NCBI RefSeq assembly: GCF_030817835.1
Contig: NZ_JAUSZR010000001.1
Location: 2,108,001 to 2,172,000, forward strand
Source of the DNA: Pseudarthrobacter sp. W1I19
GTDB lineage: Bacteria > Actinomycetota > Actinomycetes > Actinomycetales > Micrococcaceae
DNA: 64,000 nt
Direction of reading: 5' to 3'
Position numbers and translations under genes: made by a program. The notes under the pieces were generated by a model. That model searched no databases. It was not told where the DNA came from and saw nothing but the letters and a program-made list of their open reading frames with translations. Of the stretch, positions 1-11,236 are shown piece after piece. The number at the start of each line of letters is the position of its first letter. Position 1 is the first letter of the stretch.

Positions 1-1076
1 CTAACGGAAAGCGCAGGCTTGTCACCGGCGAAGGCGCCGCAGGGGAATTTCCCCACACACTCCCTGGCGTCCGCACCGAAGTGGTCCTCTTCGACAGCTC
101 AGACCAGATGGTTCAATCCCTCGGCAGCCATGATGAAGCGCTGCGGTTCATTGAAGAACAGTTCCCCGACGTGAACTTCCACGTCCGCGGCAACGAGCTT
201 TCCATCAGCGGACCGGCTACGGACGTGCCACGGATCATGCGGCTCCTCCACGAGGTCCGGGGACTGGTGGCACGCGGAACCGTCATCAGCCCGGCAGTAC
301 TGCAGCAACTCGTAGCACTGCTCCGAACCCAGTCCTTGCAGAACCCGGTGGACGTGCTGACCCATGACATCCTGTCCAGCCGCGGCAAAACGATCCGCCC
401 CAAGACGCTGAACCAAAAGAACTACGTTGACGCCATCGACGCCAACACCGTAATTTTCGGGATCGGTCCGGCCGGCACCGGCAAGACCTACCTCGCCATG
501 GCCAAGGCCGTCCAGGCCCTGCAGCAAAAAGAGGTCAGCCGCATCATCCTGACCCGCCCCGCAGTGGAAGCAGGGGAGCGGCTTGGCTTCCTCCCCGGCA
601 CCTTGAGCGACAAAATCGATCCGTACCTGCGTCCGCTGTATGACGCCCTGCACGACATGATGGACCCGGAGTCGATTCCGAGGCTCATGGCAGCAGGAAC
701 CATTGAGGTGGCGCCACTGGCCTACATGCGCGGCCGCACCCTCAATGACGCCTTCATCATCCTCGACGAGGCCCAAAACACCACGCCGGAGCAGATGAAG
801 ATGTTCCTCACCAGGCTGGGATTCGGGTCCAAGATGGTGGTCACGGGCGATATCACCCAGGTGGACCTGCCGTTCGGCACGCGCTCCGGGCTGCGGATCG
901 TGGAGGAAATCCTGCATGGCATTGACGATGTGAACTTCTCCGTCCTGGACGCCGCAGACGTGGTCCGCCACCGGCTGGTGGGCGACATCGTTAACGCCTA
1001 CAGCATCTGGGACGACGCCCAGCGGAACAGGATGAAGCATTCGGCAAGCCGGGAAAAACGGGGGGAACGCGCGTGA
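1..1076 (+). CDS. PhoH-family ATPase (5' end beyond the window)
   Basis: A PhoH-like P-loop ATPase of the YbeZ type, cytoplasmic, thought to act with YbeY in RNA maturation. The reading frame is open from base 3, so the GTG at 81 is internal and the true start lies upstream of the window. A small KH-like N-terminal region precedes the ATPase domain. The Walker A GPAGTGKT is encoded at 465-488 and the Walker B-like ILDEAQN at about 757-780. The stop overlaps the ybeY start by 4 nt (GTGA), indicating translational coupling. The phoH-ybeY pairing is conserved in bacteria and supports the call. The precise role of PhoH proteins remains unclear. Confidence 0.95.
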   Translation, partial: NGKRRLVTGEGAAGEFPHTLPGVRTEVVLFDSSDQMVQSLGSHDEALRFIEEQFPDVNFHVRGNELSISGPATDVPRIMRLLHEVRGLVARGTVISPAVLQQLVALLRTQSLQNPVDVLTHDILSSRGKTIRPKTLNQKNYVDAIDANTVIFGIGPAGTGKTYLAMAKAVQALQQKEVSRIILTRPAVEAGERLGFLPGTLSDKIDPYLRPLYDALHDMMDPESIPRLMAAGTIEVAPLAYMRGRTLNDAFIILDEAQNTTPEQMKMFLTRLGFGSKMVVTGDITQVDLPFGTRSGLRIVEEILHGIDDVNFSVLDAADVVRHRLVGDIVNAYSIWDDAQRNRMKHSASREKRGERA

Positions 1077-1546
1077 GCATCGAGGTGAACAACGAGTCCG
1101 GCATCCAGGTGGACGAATCTGAACTCGTTGCGCTGTCCAGGTACATCTTCGAGCAGTTGTACATCCACCCGCAGGCCGAACTGTCCATCCTCCTTGTGGA
1201 CGAGCCAGCCATGGAGAAGCTTCACATCGAACTGATGGACGAGCCCGGCGCCACGGACGTCCTGTCAGTGCCCATGGACGAGCTGACCCCGGGGACTCCG
1301 GACCGGCCCACGCCACAGGGCATGCTCGGGGACATCGCCGTTTGCCCGCAGGTGGCCAAGGTCCAGGCCAAGAATGCCGGCCACTCGCTGCAGGATGAAA
1401 TGCTGTTGCTGACCACGCACGGCATCCTGCACCTGTTGGGCTACGACCATGCTGAACCTGAGGAGAAGGCCGAGATGTTCGGCCTCCAGCGCGAACTCCT
1501 GTCCGGCTTCACCGGCAAAGAAGCGCCCGCCGAGACTATCCAGTGA
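1073..1546 (+). CDS. ybeY: Endoribonuclease YbeY, rRNA maturation factor
   Basis: A 157-residue single-domain metalloenzyme of the UPF0054/YbeY family, which processes the 3' end of 16S rRNA and contributes to ribosome quality control. The zinc-binding signature HGILHLLGYDH is at residues 116-126, with His116, His120 and His126 as ligands. The GTG start at 1073 overlaps the phoH stop by 4 nt, and its own stop overlaps the GTG of the next gene in the same way, so three genes are read as one coupled unit. Length and motif are typical of the family. Confidence 0.97.
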   Translation: MSIEVNNESGIQVDESELVALSRYIFEQLYIHPQAELSILLVDEPAMEKLHIELMDEPGATDVLSVPMDELTPGTPDRPTPQGMLGDIAVCPQVAKVQAKNAGHSLQDEMLLLTTHGILHLLGYDHAEPEEKAEMFGLQRELLSGFTGKEAPAETIQ

Positions 1547-2874
1547 CGCCTTTGCTCCTCGTCGCGATGGCCCTGGCTTTCCTGGGTATTGCGGCAGTAC
1601 TGACCGCGGCCGAAGCCGCCTTCAATTTCCTCCCGCGCCACGATGCGGAAGAAGCGCTCCTGAAAAGCCGCGGCACCGCCATGCGGCGGATCCTGGCCCA
1701 GCCGGTTGCCCATATCCGGGCCCTGCGGTTCTGGCGCATCTGGTTCGAGATGGCCTCGGCGGTTGCCGTCGCCGTCCTCCTTTACAGCCTGCTGGACAAC
1801 ATGTGGCTTGCGGGCCTGGCTGCCACTGGCATCATGGCCCTGCTGGGATTCGTTATTGTGGGCGTCTCACCGCGCCAGCTCGGCAGGCTGCATTCGGCTG
1901 CCGTGGTGCGGTTCACCGCGCCCATGATCCGCTTCCTCACCTGGGTCCTGGGACCCATCCCGGGCTGGCTCGTGACGGTGGGAAGCGCGGCGGCCCCCGG
2001 TGCGCCCACCGGTGATGAGGCGTTCTTCAGCGAGCAGGAATTCCGCGAGCTGGTGGACCGGGCCAGCGAATCGGACATGATCGAGGACACCGAGGCGGAG
2101 ATGATCCAGTCCGTCTTCGACTTCGGCGACACCCTGGTCCGGGCCGTTATGGTGCCCCGGACCGACATCCTCAGTGTTGAAGCGGGCTCCAGCCTCCGCC
2201 GGGCCATGTCACTCTTCCTCCGTTCGGGATACTCCAGGATGCCGGTGATCGGCGAAGACACCGACCATATCCTGGGCATTGTCTACCTCAAGGACGTGGC
2301 GGCCGTCCTCCATGAGCTGGCACCGGATGAGGAACCGCCTCTGGTGGATTCCCTGGTCCGTGAAGTCCGGTATGTTCCAGAATCAAAGCCGGTCAGCGAC
2401 CTGCTCCGGGAGCTGCAGAAAGAATCCACGCACGTAGCCATCGTGATTGACGAATACGGCGGCACCGCCGGACTCGTCACCCTTGAGGACCTGATTGAGG
2501 AAATCGTGGGCGAAATCGTGGACGAGTACGACACCGAAAGTGCCGAGGCCGTGGAGCTCGACGACGGCTCCTACCGCGTCAGCGCCCGGATGAGCATTGA
2601 CGACCTCGGCGAGCTTTTTGACATCGAGCTCGACGACGACGAAGTGGACACCGTGGGCGGCCTCCTGGCCAAAGCGCTGGGGCGCGTGCCCATCGTCGGC
2701 AGCCATGTGGAAGTGGACGGGGTGTCGCTGCGCGCCGACCGGCTCGAAGGACGCCGGAACCGCGTCAGCCACATCATTGCGGCGCCCGTTCCAAAAGTAG
2801 ACACTGACCTTGAAGACCTCTTCCAAGAGGCGGAAGCAACCCAGCAGGGAGTTCCACGTGAGCAAGAAAAATAA
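1543..2874 (+). CDS. CNNM/CBS-pair/CorC-domain membrane protein (hemolysin C family)
   Basis: A 443-residue integral membrane protein of the HlyC/CorC-CNNM family, associated in characterised members with Mg2+ or Co2+ transport. Hydrophobic segments occupy about residues 1-150 (DUF21/CNNM). A pair of CBS domains follows at about 195-320, containing VPRTDI and [13 protein letters not shown]-terminal CorC_HlyC domain with acidic stretches lies at about 345-425. The GTG start overlaps the ybeY stop (GTGA). The 3' end overlaps the chosen era start by 17 nt. The name hemolysin is historical and haemolytic activity should not be assumed. Confidence 0.93.
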   Translation: MTPLLLVAMALAFLGIAAVLTAAEAAFNFLPRHDAEEALLKSRGTAMRRILAQPVAHIRALRFWRIWFEMASAVAVAVLLYSLLDNMWLAGLAATGIMALLGFVIVGVSPRQLGRLHSAAVVRFTAPMIRFLTWVLGPIPGWLVTVGSAAAPGAPTGDEAFFSEQEFRELVDRASESDMIEDTEAEMIQSVFDFGDTLVRAVMVPRTDILSVEAGSSLRRAMSLFLRSGYSRMPVIGEDTDHILGIVYLKDVAAVLHELAPDEEPPLVDSLVREVRYVPESKPVSDLLRELQKESTHVAIVIDEYGGTAGLVTLEDLIEEIVGEIVDEYDTESAEAVELDDGSYRVSARMSIDDLGELFDIELDDDEVDTVGGLLAKALGRVPIVGSHVEVDGVSLRADRLEGRRNRVSHIIAAPVPKVDTDLEDLFQEAEATQQGVPREQEK

Positions 2875-3817
2875 GGCCGCCGGCGAAGAGGATTTCGGCG
2901 GTTTCCGCGCAGGGTTTTCGGTCCTGGTGGGCCGTCCCAATGCCGGAAAATCCACCCTGACCAACGCACTGGTGGGCAAGAAGGTGGCCATTACCTCCGC
3001 CAAGCCCCAAACCACCCGCCACACTATCCGCGGCATCGTCCACCGGGAGGACGCGCAGCTGATCCTGGTGGACACCCCCGGCCTGCACCGGCCCCGCACC
3101 CTGCTCGGCAAGCGCCTGAACGATCTTGTGGCCGACACCCTGGCCGAGGTGGACGCCATTGGCTTCTGCCTTCCCGCCAACGAAAAAATCGGCCCGGGCG
3201 ACAAATTCATCGCGGCCCAGCTCGCCGCCGTCGGCCGCAAGCCCGTCATCGCCATTGTCACCAAGGCGGACCTGGTGGACAGGCAGGCCCTGACGGAACA
3301 GCTCCTGGCCGTGGCCGCGCTCGGACGCGAAGTGCTGGGGGAGGAAGGCTGGAAGGATATCGTTCCGGTGTCCGCCACGGACGGCTTCCAGGTGGAAACC
3401 GTCGCCGACGTGCTGATCAGCCACATGCCGCCGTCGCCCCCGCTCTACCCCGATGGGGAGCTGACCGATGAACCGGAAGCAGTGATGGTCGCCGAGCTCA
3501 TCCGGGAAGCGGCGCTGGAAGGGGTCCGGGACGAGTTGCCGCACTCGCTTGCGGTGGTTGTGGAAGAGATCGTTCCCCGGGAGGACCGTCCGGACGATAA
3601 CCCCCTCCTGGACGTGCGCGTGAACCTCTACGTGGAGCGCCCGTCGCAGAAGGCCATCATCATTGGCAAAGGCGGCAGCCGGCTGCGCGAAGTGGGCACC
3701 AACGCACGCAAGGGAATCGAGGCGCTCCTGGGGACGCGCATCTACCTGGACCTGCATGTAAAAGTTGCCAAGGACTGGCAGCGGGACCCGAAACAGCTGG
3801 TCAAGCTGGGCTTCTGA
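2858..3817 (+). CDS. era: GTPase Era, 16S rRNA-binding ribosome assembly factor
   Basis: A 319-residue Era GTPase that binds the 3' end of 16S rRNA during 30S assembly. G1 is GRPNAGKST (residues 25-33), where most Era proteins have Val instead of Ala; DTPG (G3), TKAD (G4) and a SATD G5 are also present. A C-terminal KH domain contains the IIIGKGGS loop. I chose the GTG at 2858 because an AGGGA-type ribosome binding site sits 7 nt upstream and the protein then begins as relatives do. An in-frame ATG at 2810 would add a basic, non-conserved extension inside the preceding gene. Era closes the phoH-ybeY-corC run. Confidence 0.95.
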   Translation: MSKKNKAAGEEDFGGFRAGFSVLVGRPNAGKSTLTNALVGKKVAITSAKPQTTRHTIRGIVHREDAQLILVDTPGLHRPRTLLGKRLNDLVADTLAEVDAIGFCLPANEKIGPGDKFIAAQLAAVGRKPVIAIVTKADLVDRQALTEQLLAVAALGREVLGEEGWKDIVPVSATDGFQVETVADVLISHMPPSPPLYPDGELTDEPEAVMVAELIREAALEGVRDELPHSLAVVVEEIVPREDRPDDNPLLDVRVNLYVERPSQKAIIIGKGGSRLREVGTNARKGIEALLGTRIYLDLHVKVAKDWQRDPKQLVKLGF

Positions 3818-3911
3818 GCCCTCCTGCCGGCGCCGCAAGGGCAGCCCGGCAATTTCCCAGACTGGACCACTAAAATGGACCGGATTCAGAATCTAGAGGA
3901 AGGTTCATTAC

Positions 3912-5480
3912 GTGGGGCGAGGCCGCGAAATGCGCGATAACGGAGCTGACGTGTCAGCCGGGGGACCAAGGTCCAGGCACGCGGAAGACGGCACCGTTGG
4001 AGCCGCGCGCCACCTGGGCCCCGAGCGGGGAATGCCGGTGTGGTTGAAGATCGTCACAGGCATTCTGTCGCTGGCGATGATCGGCGCCCTTGCGTTTGCC
4101 GGATTCTGGTTCGTGCGGCTGCAAAGCAATATTTCCAAAGCTCCGCTGAACGCAGGCGGGGGCAGTACTGACGGTCCGGTGAGTGACGCCACCGGGCGGA
4201 TGCAGATCCTGATCCTGGGCTCGGACACCCGCGACGGCCTGAACGGCGAGTACGGCACCTCTGATGATTCAAAGGGCTATGGCAAGTCCGACGTCATGAT
4301 GTTGATGGATATCTCCGAGGACAACAAGCGCGTCAGCGTGATCAGCTTTCCGCGCGACCTCCTGGTTGACATTCCGGAGTGCAAGGACGAGAAGACCAAG
4401 CAGACCTTCCCTGCCCGCAGTGGTGTGATGATCAATGAGGCCATGGGTGAGGCGGGCATCGGCTGCGCGGTGGACACCGTCAACAAGTTGACCGGGTTGA
4501 CTGTGGACCACTTCATGATGGCGGACTTCAACGCGGTGAAGGAACTGTCCAATGCCGTGGGAGGTGTGGACGTCTGCATCAGCGACGCCGTCTACGACCC
4601 CGATTCGCGGCTTCGGCTGCCCAAGGGAACCTCAGCCGTCCAGGGTGAAATGGCGCTTGCCTTCCTGCGCACCCGCCATGCATTTGCCGACGGCGGCGAC
4701 CTCGGCCGCATCAAGGCGCAGCAAGGCTTCCTTTCTTCGCTCACCCGGAAAATCAAGGATGAAGGAACGCTGTCCGATCCCGGCAGGATGCTGAAGATCG
4801 CCGACGTCGTCACCCAAAACCTGACCGTGGACGAGGGACTGGCTTCGGTTCCCACGCTGCTGACCATCGGCAACCGGCTCAAGGACATCGATATCAGCAA
4901 GGTAGCCTTCGTGGCCGTTCCCACCACGCCGGCGCTTGTTGACCCGAACAGGCTCCAGATTGCCGAACCGGCCGGCTCGCAGCTGTTCTCCGCCCTGCAA
5001 CGGGACATCGACCTGACAGACCCGACGGCGCCCACCACACCTGCACCCAGCGAGACGCCCTCAGCAGCTCCGTCGGAGACGGCCACCCCGCTCCCGCCCT
5101 ACGACAAGGCGGTCCAGCCTGTCACTGTGGCCAATGGCAGCGGCCTTCCCGGCCGCGCCCAGGAGATCGTCCAGGCCCTGGTCTCCGGCGGGTTCACCCA
5201 GACCGGACGGTTTGAGGCAGTGGCCGTGGACCAGTCCGTGGTCTACTACGGGACCGGCTTCGAGGACGTAGCCGCCGACGTCGCCGCCCAGCTGGGGATA
5301 CCCGCGGCACAGATCCTGCCCGCTCCGGCAGTATCGGGTGTCCAGGTTTACCTCGGCACCGACTTCACCTCGGGTACCACCTATGGTGCGAACGTGGCGC
5401 TGCCCGATGACATTGTCAACCAGACCGCCGGCGATGCCACCTGCCAGCAGGCCAACCCGATGCTGATCGTCAACAACTAG
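3912..5480 (+). CDS. LytR-CpsA-Psr (LCP) family cell-wall glycopolymer ligase
   Basis: A 522-residue type II membrane protein. One membrane segment (about residues 44-68) follows a cytoplasmic N-terminus. The LCP catalytic domain starts near ILILGSDTRDG (residues 99-109) and includes the substrate-binding SFPRD motif. A Pro/Thr/Ser-rich linker around 375-400 leads to a C-terminal LytR_C domain ending in two cysteines' worth of extracytoplasmic sequence. LCP enzymes transfer undecaprenyl- or decaprenyl-linked glycopolymers to peptidoglycan. The GTG at 3912 has a strong AGGAAGG site 8 nt upstream. A TAAAAT -10-like hexamer at 3871-3876 may be its promoter. The gene ends before a bidirectional terminator. 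Confidence 0.93.
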   Translation: MGRGREMRDNGADVSAGGPRSRHAEDGTVGAARHLGPERGMPVWLKIVTGILSLAMIGALAFAGFWFVRLQSNISKAPLNAGGGSTDGPVSDATGRMQILILGSDTRDGLNGEYGTSDDSKGYGKSDVMMLMDISEDNKRVSVISFPRDLLVDIPECKDEKTKQTFPARSGVMINEAMGEAGIGCAVDTVNKLTGLTVDHFMMADFNAVKELSNAVGGVDVCISDAVYDPDSRLRLPKGTSAVQGEMALAFLRTRHAFADGGDLGRIKAQQGFLSSLTRKIKDEGTLSDPGRMLKIADVVTQNLTVDEGLASVPTLLTIGNRLKDIDISKVAFVAVPTTPALVDPNRLQIAEPAGSQLFSALQRDIDLTDPTAPTTPAPSETPSAAPSETATPLPPYDKAVQPVTVANGSGLPGRAQEIVQALVSGGFTQTGRFEAVAVDQSVVYYGTGFEDVAADVAAQLGIPAAQILPAPAVSGVQVYLGTDFTSGTTYGANVALPDDIVNQTAGDATCQQANPMLIVNN

Positions 5481-5521
5481 CCGGCATCGGATGCAGGCCT
5501 GGACGAACCCGCACTAAAAAG

Positions 5522-5548
5522 TCGGGGCCCGCCAATGGCGGGCCCCGA
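5522..5548. terminator. Bidirectional intrinsic terminator, LCP gene / M13 peptidase gene
   Basis: A perfect 12-bp GC-rich stem (5522-5533 with 5537-5548) with a 3-nt AAT loop is followed by TTTTCTT and preceded by AAAAA. It can therefore terminate both of the converging genes. Confidence 0.93.
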
Positions 5549-5560
5549 TTTTCTTAATGA

Positions 5561-7513
5561 CTACCAGATGCTGACGCGCTCCCCGGGGGCCATCCACATG
5601 CCGTCCTGGTCAGTCACGTCGAACGCTTCGTGGAAGGCGTCCAGGTTCCTGGCGATGGCGTTGGTCCGGAACTCGTTGGGGGAGTGCGGGTCCGTGGCCA
5701 GCCGGCGGATCGCCTCCTCGCTCCGGATGACCTGCCGCCAGCCAGCGGCCCAGGAAGCAAAAAAACGTTGCTGCCCGGTGAGGCCGTCCAGGACCTCGGG
5801 CTCCTTGCCGTCAAGGCTGATCAGGTAGGCCTTGTAGGCAATGGCCAGGCCGGCAAGGTCGCCGATGTTCTCGCCAAGCGTGAGCCGGCCATTGACGTTA
5901 TGCCCGGGCGCGGCATAGGGGGAAAGGGCGTCATACTGGGCAACCAGCTTCGCAGTCAGCTGCTCGAAGGCCTTGCGGTCCTCTTCGGTCCACCAGTTCC
6001 GAAGCGCCCCGCCGCCGTCGAACTGGGACCCCTGGTCATCGAATCCGTGGCCGATCTCATGACCGATGACCGCCCCAATGCCGCCGTAGTTGACGGCATC
6101 GTCAGCGTCGGCGGTGAAGAACGGCGGCTGCAGGATCGCGGCCGGGAACACAATCTCGTTCATCATCGGGTGGTAGTACGCGTTGACGGTCTGCGGGGTC
6201 ATCAGCCACTTGTTGCGGTCCACAGGCTTGCCCACCTCGTCCAGGTGCCGGTTAACGTCGGCATTGTGGGCGCGTTCCACGTTGCCCAGGAGATCAGCCG
6301 GGTCGATCTCCACGGCGGAGTAGTCAATCCATTCCTCCGGGTAGCCGATCTTTGCGCGGAACCCTTCCAGTTTCCGCAGCGCCTCCGCCTTGGTGGCCTC
6401 ACCCATCCAGCCCACGGCGGTGATGCTCTGCCGGTAGGCCTCAATCAGGTTGCCAACAAGGGTCTGCATCCGCGCCTTGTGGGTTTCCGGGAAGTGCCGG
6501 GCAACATAGATCTGCCCAACGGCTTCGCCGAGGGCACCCTCCACCACGCCCACGCCGCGCTTCCAGCGGTCCTTGTTCCGCGGCGTTCCGCTGATAGTGG
6601 TCCCGTAGAACGCGAAGTTGGCATCGACGAAAGCCGAGGACAGGTAGGGTGCGGCCGCACTGACCACGCGCATGGCAAGCCATTCCTGCCAATGGGCCAA
6701 AGGCTCGGACTCGAGGAGCCCGGCGGCGCCGTCGAAGAACGGCGGAGTGCTCACCACAATCTCCTGCCGCTTCGCCTCATCGATGCCGGCGGCTTCGAAC
6801 CAGATGGACAGCAGCGGGAACATTGCCGAGGCCTCGTCTGCCGTCTTCAGGTTGTAGGTCTTCTGCGGATCCCGCAGCGTCACGTTGTCCCAGTGATGTG
6901 AGGCCAGCTTTGTTTCCAGCTCCACCACCCGTGCGGCGGCGGCACCGGCATCCGGCACCTCCGCCAGATCCAGCATCCTGCGTACATGTGCCTCGTAGGC
7001 GGTGACCATCGCCGAGAACTTTTCATCCCGGTAGTAGGACTCGTCCGGCAACCCGAGGCCGCCCTGTCCCGTGTAGAGGAGGACGCGGTCCGGGTTCCCT
7101 GCATCCGGTGCCGGGTAGATGTAGAAAAGTCCGCCAACATCTGCCCGGAACAGGCGGCCGGCAAGGGACACAAGGTCCGCCACGGACGTGGTGGCAAAAA
7201 CGTCGGCCAGGCGCTGGCGGATCGGTTCCATCCCCTTGGCCTCTGCGGCTGCTTCGTCCATGAAGCTGCTGTAGAGCCCGCCTACTTTCCGTTCGATGCC
7301 GCTGGCGTCCGCGCCCTTCGCTGCGGCTTCCTCGATAATGTCGCGGACGGCGATCTCCGATCCGTCGCGCAGCGCGGTGAAAGTTCCTTCGAGGGGCCGG
7401 TCATCGGGAATCTCGGTGGCCTTGAGCCAGGCCCCGTTCACGTGCTGGTAGAGGTCATCCTGCGGCCGGACGGTGTTATCAAAGGTGGACAGGTCGATCC
7501 CCGAAATGGGCAC
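5561..7513 (-). CDS. M13 family zinc metallopeptidase (neprilysin/PepO-like)
   Basis: A 650-residue gluzincin of the M13 family, which cleaves oligopeptides. The zinc signature HEIGH lies at about residues 484-488, and the second-glutamate motif ENIGD at about 541. The NAYYHPMMNEIVFP segment that lines the active site in the family is present upstream of these. There is no signal peptide or N-terminal membrane segment, so the enzyme is probably cytoplasmic, like bacterial PepO-type members. The GTG start has AGAAGGAG 5 nt upstream. It is transcribed towards the LCP gene and divergently from the leuA leader. Confidence 0.95.
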   Translation of the reverse strand: MPISGIDLSTFDNTVRPQDDLYQHVNGAWLKATEIPDDRPLEGTFTALRDGSEIAVRDIIEEAAAKGADASGIERKVGGLYSSFMDEAAAEAKGMEPIRQRLADVFATTSVADLVSLAGRLFRADVGGLFYIYPAPDAGNPDRVLLYTGQGGLGLPDESYYRDEKFSAMVTAYEAHVRRMLDLAEVPDAGAAAARVVELETKLASHHWDNVTLRDPQKTYNLKTADEASAMFPLLSIWFEAAGIDEAKRQEIVVSTPPFFDGAAGLLESEPLAHWQEWLAMRVVSAAAPYLSSAFVDANFAFYGTTISGTPRNKDRWKRGVGVVEGALGEAVGQIYVARHFPETHKARMQTLVGNLIEAYRQSITAVGWMGEATKAEALRKLEGFRAKIGYPEEWIDYSAVEIDPADLLGNVERAHNADVNRHLDEVGKPVDRNKWLMTPQTVNAYYHPMMNEIVFPAAILQPPFFTADADDAVNYGGIGAVIGHEIGHGFDDQGSQFDGGGALRNWWTEEDRKAFEQLTAKLVAQYDALSPYAAPGHNVNGRLTLGENIGDLAGLAIAYKAYLISLDGKEPEVLDGLTGQQRFFASWAAGWRQVIRSEEAIRRLATDPHSPNEFRTNAIARNLDAFHEAFDVTDQDGMWMAPGERVSIW

Positions 7514-7616
7514 GGAAGCTCCTTCTGACGAAGAGCCGCGGCCAGCTGGATACCGGGCGGCGTCTGCATGGTGGACGTAACGGACGGTAGTGCCCTTTCA
7601 TCTTACGCATGCGTGC

Positions 7617-7622
7617 TACCCT
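7617..7622 (+). promoter_or_regulatory. -10 element (TACCCT) for the leu leader
   Basis: TANNNT hexamer ending exactly 6 nt before the GTG of the leader peptide. A transcript would start at or next to that GTG, making the leader leaderless. No convincing -35 is visible. Confidence 0.5.
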
Positions 7623-7628
7623 CAAAAG

Positions 7629-7657
7629 GTGCGTGCAGAGCTTCTTCTTCTTAGCTG

Positions 7658-7685
<28 letters not shown>
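7629..7685 (+). CDS. leuL: Leucine leader peptide (18 aa) of leuA
   Basis: A GTG-initiated 18-codon frame encodes VRAELLLLSCRGEASDAI and stops at TAG 7683-7685. Four consecutive CTT leucine codons (7641-7652) are the sensor expected for ribosome-mediated attenuation of a leucine biosynthetic gene. Leader peptides with leucine runs upstream of leuA are known in Actinobacteria. There is no Shine-Dalgarno in the usual place; the -10-like TACCCT 6 nt upstream suggests that translation begins at the transcript's 5' end. It lies 81 bp before leuA. Confidence 0.85.
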
Positions 7686-9506
<1,821 letters not shown>

Positions 9507-9513
9507 TTCCGGA

Positions 9514-9548
9514 CATTGTGCCGCCGGGTAATGCCCGGCGGCACAATG
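9514..9548 (+). terminator. Hairpin after leuA
   Basis: A perfect 15-bp stem (9514-9528 with 9534-9548) with a 5-nt loop begins 7 nt after the leuA stop. There is no T-run, so it is either a U-less terminator or a 3'-end stabiliser. Confidence 0.7.
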
Positions 9549-9615
9549 GCAGGGCCTTCGCTCCTGTCCGGGAGCGGCGCGGAAGCCGCACCGCAAAGAA
9601 ATGGGAAGATAAGGC

Positions 9616-10368
9616 GTGGCCCAACACTCTTTCGCCTCCCGCGCGTACCGGGACGACGCCGTCGTCCTCCGTACCCACAAACTGGGCGAGGCGGACCGCA
9701 TCATCACGCTCCTGACCAAACATCATGGCCAGGTCCGCGCCGTTGCCAAAGGCGTCCGGCGGACCAGCAGCCGGTTCGGCGCCCGCCTCGAGCCCTTTAT
9801 GGTGGCGGACCTGCAGCTTGTGTCCGGGAAGAGCCTGGACATCGTCACCCAGGCGGTTGCCAAAGGGGCCTACGGCGGAAGCATCGCCGCAGACTATGGC
9901 CGGTATACCGTTGCCGCCGCCATGACGGAGACCGCCGAAAAACTCACCGACGTCGATGGCGAATCGGGAACCGCACAGTACAACCTGCTGGTCGGGGCAC
10001 TGGCTTCGCTCAGCCGGGACGAACATGCCGCCGGGCTGATTTTGGACTCCTACCTGCTCCGGGCCCTCGCCACCGGCGGCTGGGCGCCGAGCTTCACGGA
10101 CTGTGCCCGCTGCGGGCAGGCTGGGCCCCACAACGCCTTTTCGGCGCCCTTGGGCGGCATGGTCTGTGCCGGGTGCCGCCCGCCGGGCTCGCCGGCGCCC
10201 GCCCCGGAAACGGTGGTGTTGCTGGCCGCGCTCCTGACCGGAGACTGGGCAACGGCAGACGCCTCACTGCCGGTACACCGCAAGGAAACAGCCGGCCTGG
10301 TGGCCGCTTACCTGCAATGGCATCTTGAACGAGTACTGAAGTCCCTCAAACATGTGGAGCGCAGCTGA
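9616..10368 (+). CDS. recO: DNA repair protein RecO
   Basis: A 250-residue RecO, which anneals single strands and loads RecA with RecR in recombinational gap repair. An N-terminal OB fold contains [16 protein letters not shown] (residues 15-30). An all-alpha middle region follows. A zinc-finger-like cluster has Cys163, Cys166, Cys184 and Cys187. The GTG start has ATAAGG just upstream. The uppS start follows its stop by only 2 nt, and recO-uppS is a conserved actinobacterial pair. The Zn cysteines are complete here, unlike in RecO proteins that have lost them. Confidence 0.95.
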   Translation: MAQHSFASRAYRDDAVVLRTHKLGEADRIITLLTKHHGQVRAVAKGVRRTSSRFGARLEPFMVADLQLVSGKSLDIVTQAVAKGAYGGSIAADYGRYTVAAAMTETAEKLTDVDGESGTAQYNLLVGALASLSRDEHAAGLILDSYLLRALATGGWAPSFTDCARCGQAGPHNAFSAPLGGMVCAGCRPPGSPAPAPETVVLLAALLTGDWATADASLPVHRKETAGLVAAYLQWHLERVLKSLKHVERS

Positions 10369-10370
10369 CA

Positions 10371-11207
10371 GTGGCCCTGGGAAAAAAGAACAACGCAGCC
10401 CCGAAGCGGAGCCACCCCGTGGTTGCGCCCTACCCGCATCCCTCCGGCGCCGTAGCGCCGTCCATCCCGTCAGAGTTCATTCCGCGCCACGTGGCCATTG
10501 TGATGGACGGCAATGGCCGCTGGGCCAACCAGCGGGGGCTGCCTCGAATCGAAGGGCACAAAGCCGGCGAGCCGGCGCTTCTGGATGTGATGGCCGGGGC
10601 CATCGAACTGGGCATCGAGTACGTCAGCGTTTACGCCTTTTCCACCGAAAACTGGCGGCGTTCCCCTGAAGAGGTGCGCTTCCTGATGGGATTTAACAAG
10701 GACGTGCTACGGCGGCAGCGTAACCAGCTCGATGAATGGGGCGTCCGGGTCCGCTGGTCCGGCCGTCGGCCGCGGCTGTGGGGCTCAGTCATCCGCGAAC
10801 TCGAAGAAGCAGAACAGTTCACGGCGGGCAACAGCACGTGTACGTTGACCATGTGTGTTAATTACGGCGGCCGGGCGGAGATCACGGACGCTGTCTCCGC
10901 CATCGCCGCGGACGTTGCAGCGGGCAGGCTCAAGCCCGGCGCCATCACCGAGCGCACCATCCAGAAGTACCTTGACGAGCCCGACCTCCCCGACGTGGAC
11001 CTTTTCCTGCGGAGCTCCGGAGAACAGCGGCTGTCCAACTTCATGCTCTGGCAGTCCGCCTACGCCGAGTTTGTGTTTATGGACACCCTGTGGCCCGACG
11101 TCGACCGCCGGACCCTGTGGGGTGCGGTGGAAGACTACGCCCGCCGGGACCGCCGGTACGGCGGCGCCGTTGACGCTGCCGGCCCGGCACGAGACGCCAC
11201 ACAGTAG
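10371..11207 (+). CDS. uppS: (Z)-isoprenyl diphosphate synthase (UppS/decaprenyl-type)
   Basis: A 278-residue cis-prenyltransferase that elongates allylic diphosphates into the C50-C55 carrier for peptidoglycan and wall polymers. The catalytic MDGNGRWA (residues 45-52, Asp46) opens the conserved core, after a roughly 40-residue Pro-rich extension typical of actinobacterial forms. [12 protein letters not shown] and [17 protein letters not shown], which bind diphosphate, are intact. The GTG start lies 2 nt after recO with a GGAG within the recO end. Exact chain length cannot be read from sequence. UppP, which recycles the carrier, is encoded at 59144-59977. Confidence 0.94.
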   Translation: MALGKKNNAAPKRSHPVVAPYPHPSGAVAPSIPSEFIPRHVAIVMDGNGRWANQRGLPRIEGHKAGEPALLDVMAGAIELGIEYVSVYAFSTENWRRSPEEVRFLMGFNKDVLRRQRNQLDEWGVRVRWSGRRPRLWGSVIRELEEAEQFTAGNSTCTLTMCVNYGGRAEITDAVSAIAADVAAGRLKPGAITERTIQKYLDEPDLPDVDLFLRSSGEQRLSNFMLWQSAYAEFVFMDTLWPDVDRRTLWGAVEDYARRDRRYGGAVDAAGPARDATQ

Positions 11208-11236
11208 GGGATCCGGCGCAGGTCACGCTTCCACTT